39,782 bases of DNA from a virus. Location of the stretch: positions 1 to 39,782 of IMG/VR virus record IMGVR_UViG_3300030106_004155; one strand, given 5' to 3'. The notes beneath the pieces are model-generated. The model saw only the letters and a program-made list of their open reading frames with translations, had not been told where the DNA came from and did not search any database. The position numbers and the translations under genes are program-made. This document shows, one piece after another, positions 6,273-15,300 of this stretch (position 1 is its first letter; each line of letters opens with the position of its first letter).

Positions 6273-6434
6273 ATGAGAAAAATGTCACTTAAACTAAAAG
6301 TGTGCCTATGGTTACATAAAAACTTTGGACTATCCCAAGAATTTATATGTGGTAAATGTGGTGTTAGTAGAGCTACATTTTACAGGTATAAAAAGAGAAT
6401 TAAGGATGGAAAAATGGTTAGAACCAATAGGTAA
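6273..6434 (+). CDS. Tiny helix-turn-helix protein
   Basis: A 53-aa protein with a strong AGGAGG site seven bases before the ATG. LSQEFICGKCGVSRATFYRY followed by KKRIKDGK reads as a resolvase-like helix-turn-helix (GVSRATFYRY as recognition helix), with an unusual CGKC pair in the turn region. The protein is very basic. It may bind DNA as a small transcription regulator. It overlaps the next gene by 29 bases. Confidence 0.6.
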   Translation: MRKMSLKLKVCLWLHKNFGLSQEFICGKCGVSRATFYRYKKRIKDGKMVRTNR

Positions 6435-6627
6435 TAAAAAGCAAAGACTCCAATGCGAGGCTTGTAGACAATATTCATACTCTGTCTTTTTCTTATGGCA
6501 CTCTCACCCATCCATATCTAGTTTCTATACTAGAGACCCACTTACAATCTGCACGAGATGTTGTAAGAGAGAGGCAGGGACTGAATATTATAAAACAAAA
6601 CTACAGGAGTATAATATAAATGAATGA
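6406..6627 (+). CDS. Small zinc-ribbon protein
   Basis: A 73-aa protein starting MEKWLEPIG at ATG 6406; a longer in-frame version to 6325 would lie entirely within the preceding gene and has no better start. CEAC (about 18-21) and CTRC (about 51-54) are the expected two knuckles of a zinc ribbon, with an aromatic-rich linker between them. The function is unknown. It overlaps both neighbours. Confidence 0.6.
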   Translation: MEKWLEPIGNKKQRLQCEACRQYSYSVFFLWHSHPSISSFYTRDPLTICTRCCKREAGTEYYKTKLQEYNINE

Positions 6628-6754
6628 AAAGATTTGGGAAAAAATAAAGTATTGGCAGAAGAGATATACTTGGCCATGTAGTGCTTTAGTAGGAGAAGAA
6701 TATAGAAATGATAAGCAAAAAAACCAAAGTAGGAAGAAAGATAAAGTACACTAG
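6620..6754 (+). CDS. Tiny basic hypothetical protein
   Basis: A 44-aa frame with ATG at 6620 inside the end of the previous gene. It is Trp- and Lys-rich (MNEKIWEKIKYWQKRYTWP) with a charged C-terminus. ACAGGAG lies about ten bases upstream. Without relatives in view it may be a real small early protein or a chance frame. The next gene starts within it, with GGAGAAG as ribosome-binding site. Confidence 0.4.
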   Translation: MNEKIWEKIKYWQKRYTWPCSALVGEEYRNDKQKNQSRKKDKVH

Positions 6755-6935
6755 GAGAGAACAATTTACTAGTTGTCATAATATATTAGAAGATATATAT
6801 AATAGACATAAAGACAAAAGAAAGTTATTATCAAAACAAGAATTAGATAGAATAGACGTATATTTATTAACTTCCAAATATACCCCTAAGCCTAAAGGTA
6901 TGATGGTTAGAACAAATGTGCTAAGAGGTAGATGA
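6708..6935 (+). CDS. Small basic hypothetical protein
   Basis: A 75-aa, Lys/Arg-rich protein (KKTKVGRKIKYTRREQF, then helix-like HNILEDIYNRHKDKRKLLS). The ATG at 6708 follows AGGAGAAGAATATAGAA. It may bind nucleic acid, on charge alone. Its stop forms ATGA with a possible 55-aa frame at 6932. Confidence 0.5.
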   Translation: MISKKTKVGRKIKYTRREQFTSCHNILEDIYNRHKDKRKLLSKQELDRIDVYLLTSKYTPKPKGMMVRTNVLRGR

Positions 6936-6981
6936 GGAAAGAAAAAAATAAACCTAAGGGACTTAGGGAAAGGAAAGAAAG

Positions 6982-7125
6982 ATGGATTGGGATAACTACA
7001 AAGATGAACATGTGCATATATTTGGAGTCCAATGTGATAACGAAGATTGCTATGCATGTGCAACACAGAGATATATTTGCAAGAGATTGGATCAGTTAGA
7101 TGCTGAATCTTCTGGACTTGTTTAG
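6982..7125 (+). CDS. Tiny Cys-rich protein upstream of the methyltransferase
   Basis: A 47-aa frame (MDWDNYKDEHVHIFG start) with CDNEDCYAC and a later ICKR, a plausible four-ligand metal site with His residues before it. AAAGGAAAGAAAG gives a good ribosome-binding site. It overlaps the methyltransferase start by 26 bases. A competing 55-aa frame (6932-7099, basic, coupled by ATGA to the previous gene) covers the same DNA; the Cys pattern favours this one. At most one is likely to be major. Confidence 0.5.
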   Translation: MDWDNYKDEHVHIFGVQCDNEDCYACATQRYICKRLDQLDAESSGLV

Positions 7126-7882
7126 TGGAATAGGTGGGTTCTCTCTATCAGCTAAGTGGGCATTAAAAGAACACGTTAATACTATTGGTTTTTGTGAAAT
7201 AGATGAATACTGCCATGCTGTTTTACAGAAGCATTTCAAGAATGTGCCTATATATGGAGATGTGAGAGAGCTTACACCTAGAAAAATCAACTATAAAAAA
7301 GTAGATATAGTGACAGGGGGTTTTCCTTGTCAAGATATATCCATGGCAGGGAAAGGAGCAGGAATTGAAGGAGAAAGGTCAGGTCTTTGGAAAGAGATGT
7401 TTAGAATTATTAGGCAATGTGAACCTAGATGGGCAATTATTGAGAATGTCTCAGCTCTCACTCATAGAGGACTCACAGTCGTACTTAACGACCTTGCCAA
7501 AGCAGGGTATGATGCAGAATGGCAATGTATACAAGCAAGGGAAGTTGGAGCTAGGCATAAAAGAGAACGAATATGGATTGTTGCCTACCCCAGTAGCCTC
7601 AGATTACAATGCAAGAAGGAAGACAAAAAACTGGAAAGGGAACGATCTAGTAAGTCGAGTGGCAGAAATGGAATACAAAAGCACACAAGTAGCTTATCTA
7701 AACCCAGATTGGGTGGAGTGGCTAATGGGATACCCAATTGGATACACGAACCTAAAGGAGTGTCAAGAGTAGGTAAAATGATTCCTGATAGAGAGGGAAG
7801 AATAAAAGCTATGGGCAATTCTATAGTGCCACAAATACCATATCTTATATTTAAAAGGATAGGAGAAATAGAAGGTATATGA
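7100..7882 (+). CDS. DNA (cytosine-5) methyltransferase
   Basis: This 260-aa protein shows the C5-methyltransferase motifs in order: I, LLDLFSGIGG (4-13); IV, GGFPCQDIS with nucleophile Cys77; VI, IENV (114-117); VIII, QAREVGARHKRERIWIV (145-161); X, KAMGNSIVPQI (236-246). The target-recognition region between VIII and X is short and Ser/Lys-rich, giving a small enzyme. It methylates cytosine in a DNA motif that cannot be predicted here, probably to evade host restriction. No partner nuclease is adjacent. The 3' half overlaps a second meaningful frame. Confidence 0.9.
   Translation: MLNLLDLFSGIGGFSLSAKWALKEHVNTIGFCEIDEYCHAVLQKHFKNVPIYGDVRELTPRKINYKKVDIVTGGFPCQDISMAGKGAGIEGERSGLWKEMFRIIRQCEPRWAIIENVSALTHRGLTVVLNDLAKAGYDAEWQCIQAREVGARHKRERIWIVAYPSSLRLQCKKEDKKLERERSSKSSGRNGIQKHTSSLSKPRLGGVANGIPNWIHEPKGVSRVGKMIPDREGRIKAMGNSIVPQIPYLIFKRIGEIEGI
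7365..7772 (+). CDS. Overlapping +1 frame resembling methyltransferase C-terminal domain
   Basis: This 135-residue frame lies wholly inside the methyltransferase gene in the +1 frame. It reads LTTLPKQGMMQNGNVY, ENEYGLLPTPVASDY and LNPDWVEWLMGYPIGYT. Those are signatures of the C-terminal or companion part of many phage cytosine methyltransferases (LP.SGM.RNG, LLPTP.A.D, LNPEWVEWLMGFP.GWT). A TTG at 7365 has AAAGGAG (7352-7358) before it, so separate initiation is possible; ribosomal frameshifting is another route. It could also be a fossil of an ancestral frame. Confidence 0.45.
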   Translation: MKEKGQVFGKRCLELLGNVNLDGQLLRMSQLSLIEDSQSYLTTLPKQGMMQNGNVYKQGKLELGIKENEYGLLPTPVASDYNARRKTKNWKGNDLVSRVAEMEYKSTQVAYLNPDWVEWLMGYPIGYTNLKECQE

Positions 7883-7959
7883 AAAAGATAATAAAAGTAA
7901 AGGTAAAGGAAACTAAAAATAGAAATGTGACAAATCCTGTGTTTATATTTTACAGGTAA
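7879..7959 (+). CDS. Possible 26-aa peptide
   Basis: ATG at 7879 forms ATGA with the methyltransferase stop and is preceded by AGGAGAAATAGAAGG. The product is basic (MKKIIKVKVKETKNRN start). It fills the gap before the helicase gene. The coupling and the ribosome-binding site are the only support. Confidence 0.3.
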   Translation: MKKIIKVKVKETKNRNVTNPVFIFYR

Positions 7960-7968
7960 AGGAAATAA

Positions 7969-9324
7969 ATGAAAAATAAAAGGGAGTTGCCTCATTCTAT
8001 CGAGGCAGAAAATAGTATATTAGGAACAATAATAAATGACTCAACAACTATAGATAAAATATCATCCTACTTAATGGGAGATGATTGCTTTTATAGTAAG
8101 AAAAATCAACAATTATGGAACAAGGTACGAGAGGCTCACTCTAGTGGAGAAAAAGTTGACCTAGTAACTATATGTTCTAAGCTAACTAGCCAAGATAAAC
8201 AGATTGGTCTTGATGCTTATTATATAACAGGCCTAGAGGCTAACTATACATCCATGGTAGAAGAGTATGCTAAGAAAGTCTATGAGAAAAAACTATTAAG
8301 GGATTTAATATTTAAATCTAGAAATCTTGTAGACATGTCTTACTCTAATAATGTCGAGGTATATTCATTACTTAGTGAGGCTCATACATCCTTTGGTAAG
8401 TTCATTGATTTAAAACCAGGCCAAAAAGATGATATAGATTCTTTATTAGATGAGACAATAAAAAGCATAGAAACCAGTGGCTATAATATATTAAAGACTG
8501 GATTCTCAGGTATAGATGAGCTATCTGGTGGAATGACAAGGGGTGAGATTACTATATTGGGTGGTAGGCCTGGCCATGGCAAAACAACAACTATGATAAA
8601 TCTTATAAAACATTGTGTAGATAAGGGTTTAAAAGTTATTGTTTTTAACAGAGAAATGACAAATGTAGAAATGTTGAAAAAACTATTTATTCTAGAAAGT
8701 GGTACTCTATCATACTTAGACATTAGAAATGGCTTAATTAGGGGATTAGAGGGTGCTAATGAGCTATCTAGGGTAAAGAACGTAGTAAAAGAAAAGTATA
8801 ATGAGGATAATTTTTTAATGTTTGACAAGTTAAATACTTTTTCAGAATCAGCAGCTGAGGTTAAAAAATTTAAGCCAGACATTATATTTGATGACTATAT
8901 ACAGCTAATTACACCTGATACTAAGATTGACCAAAGGAGACTACAACTAGAAAAAATATGCAATGATTATAAGTGGTTAGTAAAATCACAAGATTGTGTA
9001 GCAGTATTGTTGTCTCAATTAAATAGAGGCTTAGAAAGTAGAGGCGATGCTAGGCCTAGGTTATCTGATCTAGCAGAGAGTGGTGCAATTGAGCAAGTTG
9101 CAGAAAATGTATTTTTTGTATATTACCATTATAAGGTAAACCTAATAGATAAAGACTCTAGTAGGAATAGAATAGAGTTGATAGCATCTAAGGTTAGATA
9201 TGGTACGTCAGGTAAAGCTATATTAGGGTTTAATGGAGATAAGGTAAAGTTATATAATTCACTAGAAGAAGAAAGAAAGGAAAATAGCAATGAAGCAAGA
9301 TGGAAATTTAATACTCAACGATGA
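7969..9324 (+). CDS. dnaB: Replicative DNA helicase, DnaB family
   Basis: This 451-aa protein has the DnaB layout. The N-terminal domain starts LPHSIEAENSILGTII (7-22). A linker leads to a RecA-like ATPase with Walker A GGRPGHGKTT (198-207), FNREMTNVEM, Walker B PDIIFDDYIQLI (about 302-312), and the SQLNR and RPRLSDLAESGAIEQ sensor region. It should be a hexameric helicase unwinding the fork 5' to 3'. No primase or helicase loader is visible nearby. AAAGGAAATAA precedes the ATG, and its end overlaps the resolvase gene by 35 bases. Confidence 0.93.
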   Translation: MKNKRELPHSIEAENSILGTIINDSTTIDKISSYLMGDDCFYSKKNQQLWNKVREAHSSGEKVDLVTICSKLTSQDKQIGLDAYYITGLEANYTSMVEEYAKKVYEKKLLRDLIFKSRNLVDMSYSNNVEVYSLLSEAHTSFGKFIDLKPGQKDDIDSLLDETIKSIETSGYNILKTGFSGIDELSGGMTRGEITILGGRPGHGKTTTMINLIKHCVDKGLKVIVFNREMTNVEMLKKLFILESGTLSYLDIRNGLIRGLEGANELSRVKNVVKEKYNEDNFLMFDKLNTFSESAAEVKKFKPDIIFDDYIQLITPDTKIDQRRLQLEKICNDYKWLVKSQDCVAVLLSQLNRGLESRGDARPRLSDLAESGAIEQVAENVFFVYYHYKVNLIDKDSSRNRIELIASKVRYGTSGKAILGFNGDKVKLYNSLEEERKENSNEARWKFNTQR

Positions 9325-9829
9325 GTTGGTATTTGAAGAAGAGGTCACTATAGTAGGAATTGACCCTGGTAAGAATGGTGGTGTAGCAATTATAAATATA
9401 AAAGACTATACAGAAAAAGTTGAAGTATTTAGATGTCCAAAAGATGTAGGTGCGATGGCTATGGAATTATCTGAGTCACTACCACTTAATGGAGATAGGT
9501 ATAATATGTATTGTTTTATGGAGCATGTACATGCATTTCCAGGACAAGGTGTAGTATCTACATTTAGCTTTGGTCAAAACCTAGGTCAATGGGAAGGTAT
9601 ATTAGCATCACAAGATATACCTGTAGAATATGTAGCACCTAGAAAATGGATGGACATATATAGTACACCAAGTAAGTTAACTAGAAGAATGAGAAAAAGG
9701 TATCTTAGGGATCAAGCAGAAATTATATATCCTAATATAAAAATGACATTTAATATTAGTGATGCCTTATTAATAGCCAATTATGGTAAACAGACTCTCT
9801 TAGAGAGGATAGGAGAAGTAAATGAGTAG
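9290..9829 (+). CDS. RuvC-like Holliday junction resolvase
   Basis: A 179-aa protein with an RNase-H-fold start VGIDPGKNGGVAII (22-35, first Asp), the second acidic motif in CFMEHVHAFPGQG with STFSFGQNLGQWEGIL, then VAPRKWM and C-terminal NISDALLIANYG, whose Asp completes the site. This is the phage/poxvirus-type RuvC resolvase pattern. It would cut branched DNA from recombination or replication before packaging. The start ATG lies within the helicase gene, with AAAGG upstream. Confidence 0.8.
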   Translation: MKQDGNLILNDELVFEEEVTIVGIDPGKNGGVAIINIKDYTEKVEVFRCPKDVGAMAMELSESLPLNGDRYNMYCFMEHVHAFPGQGVVSTFSFGQNLGQWEGILASQDIPVEYVAPRKWMDIYSTPSKLTRRMRKRYLRDQAEIIYPNIKMTFNISDALLIANYGKQTLLERIGEVNE

Positions 9830-10328
9830 TAATTATAAACAAAGTTATAAGCAAAGGTCAACAAGTCTAGCATCTGAGAAAGCAAAAGAGTACTATTATA
9901 AAACTAAAAAGTTTGTTAGGCCATTTGGTTTTGAGGAAACAGAGAATATAGAGTTTCATACATTTATGAAAATACCTAACAAGATTAGGAAGATGCCAGA
10001 CTTTATAATAGTAGATAATGGCAACTTTATATTTTCAGAGGTAAAAGGATGTCATGATATACTTAGATTGAAGATAGATGACCTAGAAAATTATCTATGG
10101 TGGTGGAAAACATTTAAAGAAGATAGTAGTAATGTATACTTAGTATTCTTTATATATTCTACCACGTCAAAGTTATGTCATGAAATGACAATACAGACAT
10201 TGATAGACCTTATAAATACTAATCAATATGAAAGGGATTCATATCCTGATAATAATAAGATTTTTATAAAAATACCTTATGAGGATATATCTGATAGATG
10301 TCCTGCTTTAGAGTGGAAAAATATGTAG
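9822..10328 (+). CDS. PD-(D/E)XK nuclease
   Basis: A 168-aa protein with MPDFIIVDNGNFIFSEVKGC, placing Pro59-Asp60 and Glu73-x-Lys75 in the classic PD...ExK arrangement, followed by WWWKTF and a beta strand VYLVFFIY. It is a small single-domain endonuclease of the T7-endonuclease/VRR-NUC kind, though the subfamily is not certain. It is coupled to the resolvase by an 8-base overlap with AGGAG upstream. It is the last plus-strand gene before the convergent terminators. A role in junction or branch processing is inferred. Confidence 0.7.
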   Translation: MSSNYKQSYKQRSTSLASEKAKEYYYKTKKFVRPFGFEETENIEFHTFMKIPNKIRKMPDFIIVDNGNFIFSEVKGCHDILRLKIDDLENYLWWWKTFKEDSSNVYLVFFIYSTTSKLCHEMTIQTLIDLINTNQYERDSYPDNNKIFIKIPYEDISDRCPALEWKNM

Positions 10329-10339
10329 TTTACTCCCAC

Positions 10340-10411
10340 AAGGAAATCCAAGGGGATAGAAAATCGTTAAAAAAACTATCCCCTTTCCTTGACCTACCTA
10401 AAAAGATAGGT
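10340..10411. terminator. Convergent bidirectional terminator region
   Basis: AAGGGGATAG (10350-10359) pairs perfectly with CTATCCCCTT (10376-10385), extended outside by CAAGGA/TCCTTG. A second small hairpin, ACCTA (10392-10396)/TAGGT (10407-10411), is followed by T residues on the plus strand. It lies between the convergent early nuclease and distal-tail genes, so it should stop both arms. Confidence 0.75.
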
Positions 10412-10412
10412 T

Positions 10413-11663
10413 TTACCAAGTTTCTTCTATACTAAATTGCATACTATATAATCCTGGAGCTATTTGGTCTGCAGAAAATGTATCATCTACAAGTCTACTA
10501 ATTAAAAAGTGATGTGGAATATGCTCTCCAGCATTTATAACATCTCCATAGTCTCCAAAAGCAGGAGAATCTTCTCCTAAATCATTTTCATCAGTAGAGG
10601 TTATTGTTCTTGTATTATATTCAAAAATAAATGGCAATTGACCATTTAGGGTCTTAGATAAGAAGACTGTATAAAAATCATCAGATGCCTGTGAAGCAGA
10701 TAAATCAGGGTTTGGAGAAAATATATCATAGTCAAATAATGCAGTGAAAGAAATATCCCAGACTCTTCTACCTTCATTTTTATTTAAAATTTTATTAGTA
10801 TTATATGAAAATGGCCTCATCATATTTCTATTAGCTGGGTCTACAGGCCAATCAGGTGGGCCAGTAAATAAAGTATTCGTAACTGTTGCTCCCCCTATAG
10901 TTTTCTGTTTAATAACTCCTTCACTCTTTATTGAAAATGTACTAGTTAAATCAGGAGAATAGGGCATTTCATAATAAGACCCATAAGAAAATGCTCCAAG
11001 AGATACGTTTTCATTGAATGGCTGTCCACTGATCGCAGGCTCTATTGTTATAAGTAATCCCCATGGGTCTAAACCTGATTGAGTTAAGTTGTAAGTTCCA
11101 CTGTCATACTCTCCTGCAGTTACCTGGTCTAATGTGAATGATTGAGTGTCTATCTCTACCATCGTTGTCCCATCCAATGGACTATAACTATCTAAACTAT
11201 CATTTCCCCAATTTATTATTTGTGTAATCTCTACATCTGATCCTTCTACATAGCCACTATTTTGAAGGTTAAAGGTTGATGTTGCAACATTATTTTGATT
11301 CTTTAAAACATCTATCTTGACTGATGCACCTGCAGTCCTAAGGTTATGTCCTAAAAATGCTACATATTGAAGGTTGTTTAAAATGCTATAATTATCAACA
11401 CTACCACACCAAACAACAAACTTTATAGGCTCAAATCTATCTCTAGTATTTATAATAACAGGAGTTAATGGGTTCAAGTCAGTCAATCTGTATATGTCTG
11501 AGTTACTAAGATTGTATGTAGAAATTGATGGAGTACTAAATACATTCCCATCACTAAAATAATTTTCATGTCTATATCCTTTTATCTGTAAGTACTTTCC
11601 ACGATCTACATAAAATCTTGGATTATGTATTTGTCCTCTATCTATCATGTTACCACTAGGCAC
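10413..11663 (-). CDS. Distal tail / tail-tip structural protein
   Basis: A 416-aa protein, the last gene of the late arm. It starts at GTG 11663, which has AGGAGG nine bases upstream; an internal ATG at 11648 lacks a good site. It is a beta-rich sequence with Asn/Thr/Ser loops, for example WDISFTALFDYDIFSPNPD and FIFEYNT. That is reminiscent of phage tail proteins downstream of the tail hub. No family name is certain. The product probably sits at the tail tip or as an accessory fibre base. Confidence 0.5.
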   Translation of the reverse strand: MPSGNMIDRGQIHNPRFYVDRGKYLQIKGYRHENYFSDGNVFSTPSISTYNLSNSDIYRLTDLNPLTPVIINTRDRFEPIKFVVWCGSVDNYSILNNLQYVAFLGHNLRTAGASVKIDVLKNQNNVATSTFNLQNSGYVEGSDVEITQIINWGNDSLDSYSPLDGTTMVEIDTQSFTLDQVTAGEYDSGTYNLTQSGLDPWGLLITIEPAISGQPFNENVSLGAFSYGSYYEMPYSPDLTSTFSIKSEGVIKQKTIGGATVTNTLFTGPPDWPVDPANRNMMRPFSYNTNKILNKNEGRRVWDISFTALFDYDIFSPNPDLSASQASDDFYTVFLSKTLNGQLPFIFEYNTRTITSTDENDLGEDSPAFGDYGDVINAGEHIPHHFLISRLVDDTFSADQIAPGLYSMQFSIEETW

Positions 11664-12295
11664 TAGTAACTACCTCCTTCTCTTTGCTTTATGTTTGATT
11701 GACTAGTTATAGTTTTTCTCATCATTATATCTCTTACGTCTTCTTTAATTTTATTTACTTCCCAACCTGTTTTTCTATGTGTGCTTCTATAGTGAGTAAC
11801 TTTAACAATTTGCTCCTTATTTGCAATTATTTCATCTGAGTCCTCAAATGTTGCTAAGTCTTTACTAAAACTATTTCCAGATATATTATACTGTGGACTT
11901 AATATTATTCTACTTTTGTAATCTAATGCAACTATAGCATTTATTAACTTAAAAGGTTTTTTAGATAAATTTCTAAATTTAAATAATTCTCCACCATTAG
12001 GAAGTGTTGATGTATCTTTATATCTCATGTTTGCATCTGCGTTTGTGCTAAATATTAATATTTTTTTAGATTGATTTGATGCACATAATATCCAGTTATC
12101 ACTAGATGACTGAAATTCATTTTTAAGTTTATCACACCAAGAACATGAAATACCAATATCTCCTTGATATAATATTTCTATACCTAAAAATGTTGGAACT
12201 TTTTGTTGGTTCAAAATAACAGAAGAACCTTCTATTTTTATTCCTGCAGTTATATGGCTTGAATTGTCGTCAATATTCTTTACTCCATATGCCAT
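11663..12295 (-). CDS. Late hypothetical protein, tail module
   Basis: A 210-aa protein with GGGAGATTAATTTT before its ATG. It has a beta-rich N-terminus, one CSWC pair (about 51-54), FLGIEILYQGDIG, and a very basic C-terminal tail (RSTHRKTGWEVNKI, then MMRKTITSQSN). It is coupled to the next gene by TAGTG. By position between the large tail-tip protein and the last tail gene it is likely virion-associated or a tail assembly factor. Confidence 0.5.
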   Translation of the reverse strand: MAYGVKNIDDNSSHITAGIKIEGSSVILNQQKVPTFLGIEILYQGDIGISCSWCDKLKNEFQSSSDNWILCASNQSKKILIFSTNADANMRYKDTSTLPNGGELFKFRNLSKKPFKLINAIVALDYKSRIILSPQYNISGNSFSKDLATFEDSDEIIANKEQIVKVTHYRSTHRKTGWEVNKIKEDVRDIMMRKTITSQSNIKQREGGSY

Positions 12296-12312
12296 AAAAT
12301 TAATCTCCCTTT

Positions 12313-15300
12313 TTAATTATCTAAAATCTTCCCAACTAAAGCCACAATGTCTAAAATATCAATATTACCATCAAAATTTCCATCAGAAGCCTCTAATTCA
12401 TATTGAGTTCCATATTCATTGTAGGGAGCTTCTGGACCACCAAACATTTGATTTTCATTGTAAAAGTCTACAAGATAAGTCCCCATTAAGTCACTCCCTA
12501 GAGCATGAGCAATTATATTAACACAATCTTGCACGTTTGTTTGATAGTCATATCCAGCATCAAAATGGTCATAAATATTTATTGTAAACCAGTCGCTTGT
12601 ATCTCCAAATAGATTCTTACTTCTAACTCTATACTGTCCTACTTCATCAAATATATGATAATATTGTTGCCTGTCGCTATTTAAAAAATCAACACTATAA
12701 GTGTCTCCATGATAATCTCTTAAAATTATAGGAGCATTAGACATTGAGTTTGATATTGTAATTGTAGTTAGAACTGATTCTTGTGGATGCATTTTTTGTA
12801 TTTCAAAATACCAATTCTGATCAACATTTGATGATGCTGTGTTTTTAAATCTAAATATAGTCTTATTTACAACACCAACCATATTTTCTGTTGTACTCTG
12901 ATTTAGGTATAAAGTGCCATCTGCGCCATATTTACTTACAAATATTGAATTGTTAAAGTCTCCACCAAATGAGTTTTCAATAGTTAGTGTAGATATGCCC
13001 ACATCTGGAGAATCTTCAGAGTCTGTAGTTACTTCCCCTGTCCAATCGTGTACTTGAGATATTGTGATTTTAACATTCTTTAAACTATATTTAATTTTCT
13101 CAACTATAAATAATGGATATATAACTTGACCATTTCTTGTTATATGTACACCCTGTGGGTTATCTTGATTCTTTGTTTGCATATAATAATCAAGACTATA
13201 GTTTTCGCCATAAGCATTTTCATTTCTAATTAAATAGTCTAAGCCTACATAATCTCCAAGTTCTATGTTTGTATACTTTAATGGTAAAGTTAAATCCATC
13301 TTGGTGTGCTGATTCATATTTTGACCTAAATATGCTCTTCTAACTTTTTCTGCAGTTGGTAGATGATCAGTGTTATCAAGTTGTATAACTTTAGATGTTG
13401 CTGCATATATTGAAGGCACTCCATCTTCATCATATCCTGTTTTATCTGCTGTATAGTAATCTAGAAGTTCTTCTCCAGTAGGATCAGTTCCATTAATTTC
13501 TATCCAATTTTGCAATATTCCTTGTGGCTCGTTCCAATACTCCCATTCTGTTTCTTTATAGTAAGTTCCTGAGCTTGGGTCTCTATCAAATAGAACTTTT
13601 ACTCTTGAGCATACATCAGATATTTTTGATTGATATATTTTATAATCAATAATTTCATTTGATTTTATAAGTCTATCTATATCAGTATCATTATCCCTAG
13701 TTGTAGCTGTGGTTCTTAAATTTTCTGTATTGTTAGCTCTATTAAAGCCAGCTCCATATCTAGCTTCTTCTGCCTCTATACTTCCAAATGGAGCATCTAT
13801 CATGTATTGCTCCTCCATATATATATTATATATGGAACCTCCACCACTATCTACACAAATCAAATCAACACCTATATCAAGCACCTCAGTTATATCAGGA
13901 GTATTATAATATCTTTCATATTCGTTTGAACTAGATTGAAATGAAGTTGCTGTTATTCCTTTTTTCTCAGTATAAGCCACCTTGAAAAGATGCTCTGCTA
14001 TATTATAGTTATCTTCTACAGCTACTTCATTTATAATTGCAGCACTAGCTTTTCCACCCCTACATACAAATACTTCTTTTTTTATATCTTCAATTACGCC
14101 AGGATAATCTGCAACTGCCATAGGTTCATCTATTGATATTTCTTCTAAAATTAAACCATCCTGTGTATCTGCAAGGTTGCACCATTCTGACATATCTTCT
14201 AGTCCATTATAAAGGCAAGATCCATTTTGCTCCCAATAAGTATTAGCAGATGTTATTAGCCAAGGACAAATATAATTAAGGCTCATATCATCAAAAGTAC
14301 CATAGTCTCTTGTAGAACAATATGATAAGTTCATTAAGACTAATTCATCTACTTTATTATAATCTTCAATATTACTATTAGATAAGCCTAATTGTTCATA
14401 TTCACTACTAATGTTATCAGTGCTATATGCTAATCCACCCCCATTAATTGCTAACCAGTATAAACCTGTTAAAGCACTAGGGTCTACTGCTTGAATATGT
14501 AGCTTGGCATGTTCCCAATCCCCATTTGATTCTTGATTTAGATAAGTCCAAGCTCTATATATTTCCATATTTACATCAGGGTCTCCTGTGTATGAGGAAT
14601 TCATAGGCTCTTCAATAGTTCTAATATCAGTATATGGTAAAGAGTAGTTGGGTATATCTAGTTCTACTATATCTGAAGGATTTATTTCTACTAAATGATT
14701 AACAAAGGTTTTCCAGGCTGCTGTTGAGTTAACTCCATTCCCATCCCAACCTGGACACATATTATCTTCCCAAGAATTACCAACTTGTGTATAGCCAGTC
14801 CAAGGATAAGTAGTAAAAACGTCTTGTGTTAAAAGTGCATCAGGGTTACTATAGTAATCATTTGCTTTAGGTAGGTAATAATAATTTCTTAAAACACTAT
14901 GATATATATTTCCCTCTGGCTGTCCTCCAGCTTTAGTAAAAATCTCAAGTTTGTAGCCAATTAGACATAGCATAGCATCTTGGGATGATATTCCATCTAA
15001 TGATGCTCCAAAACTATTAAAATTATATATAATATGATACGCCCATTCTAGCATATGTTTTGCAAATACATCAAAACTTCTTTGGAACATTCCCACCTGA
15101 TCTTTAATTATATAATCAATAGCATCTTTTTTATACTCTCCAGATGGGTTTTGATATATTTCACTAGTAGGAAAATTATTTTCACCTATGTCATCGCTAG
15201 TAAGAGTATGGTATCTAGTTACTATATCAAAATGTCCATAAATTGAGCCTATTGGTATGTAAGGTTCAGACTCACAAGTTCCATCATTCCATTCTGCATT

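Noticed and set aside
6932-7099. 55-aa basic frame upstream of the methyltransferase
   Set aside because: It is coupled by ATGA to the previous gene, but it covers the same DNA as a Cys-rich frame with a better ribosome-binding site and a plausible metal site. Kept only as an alternative.
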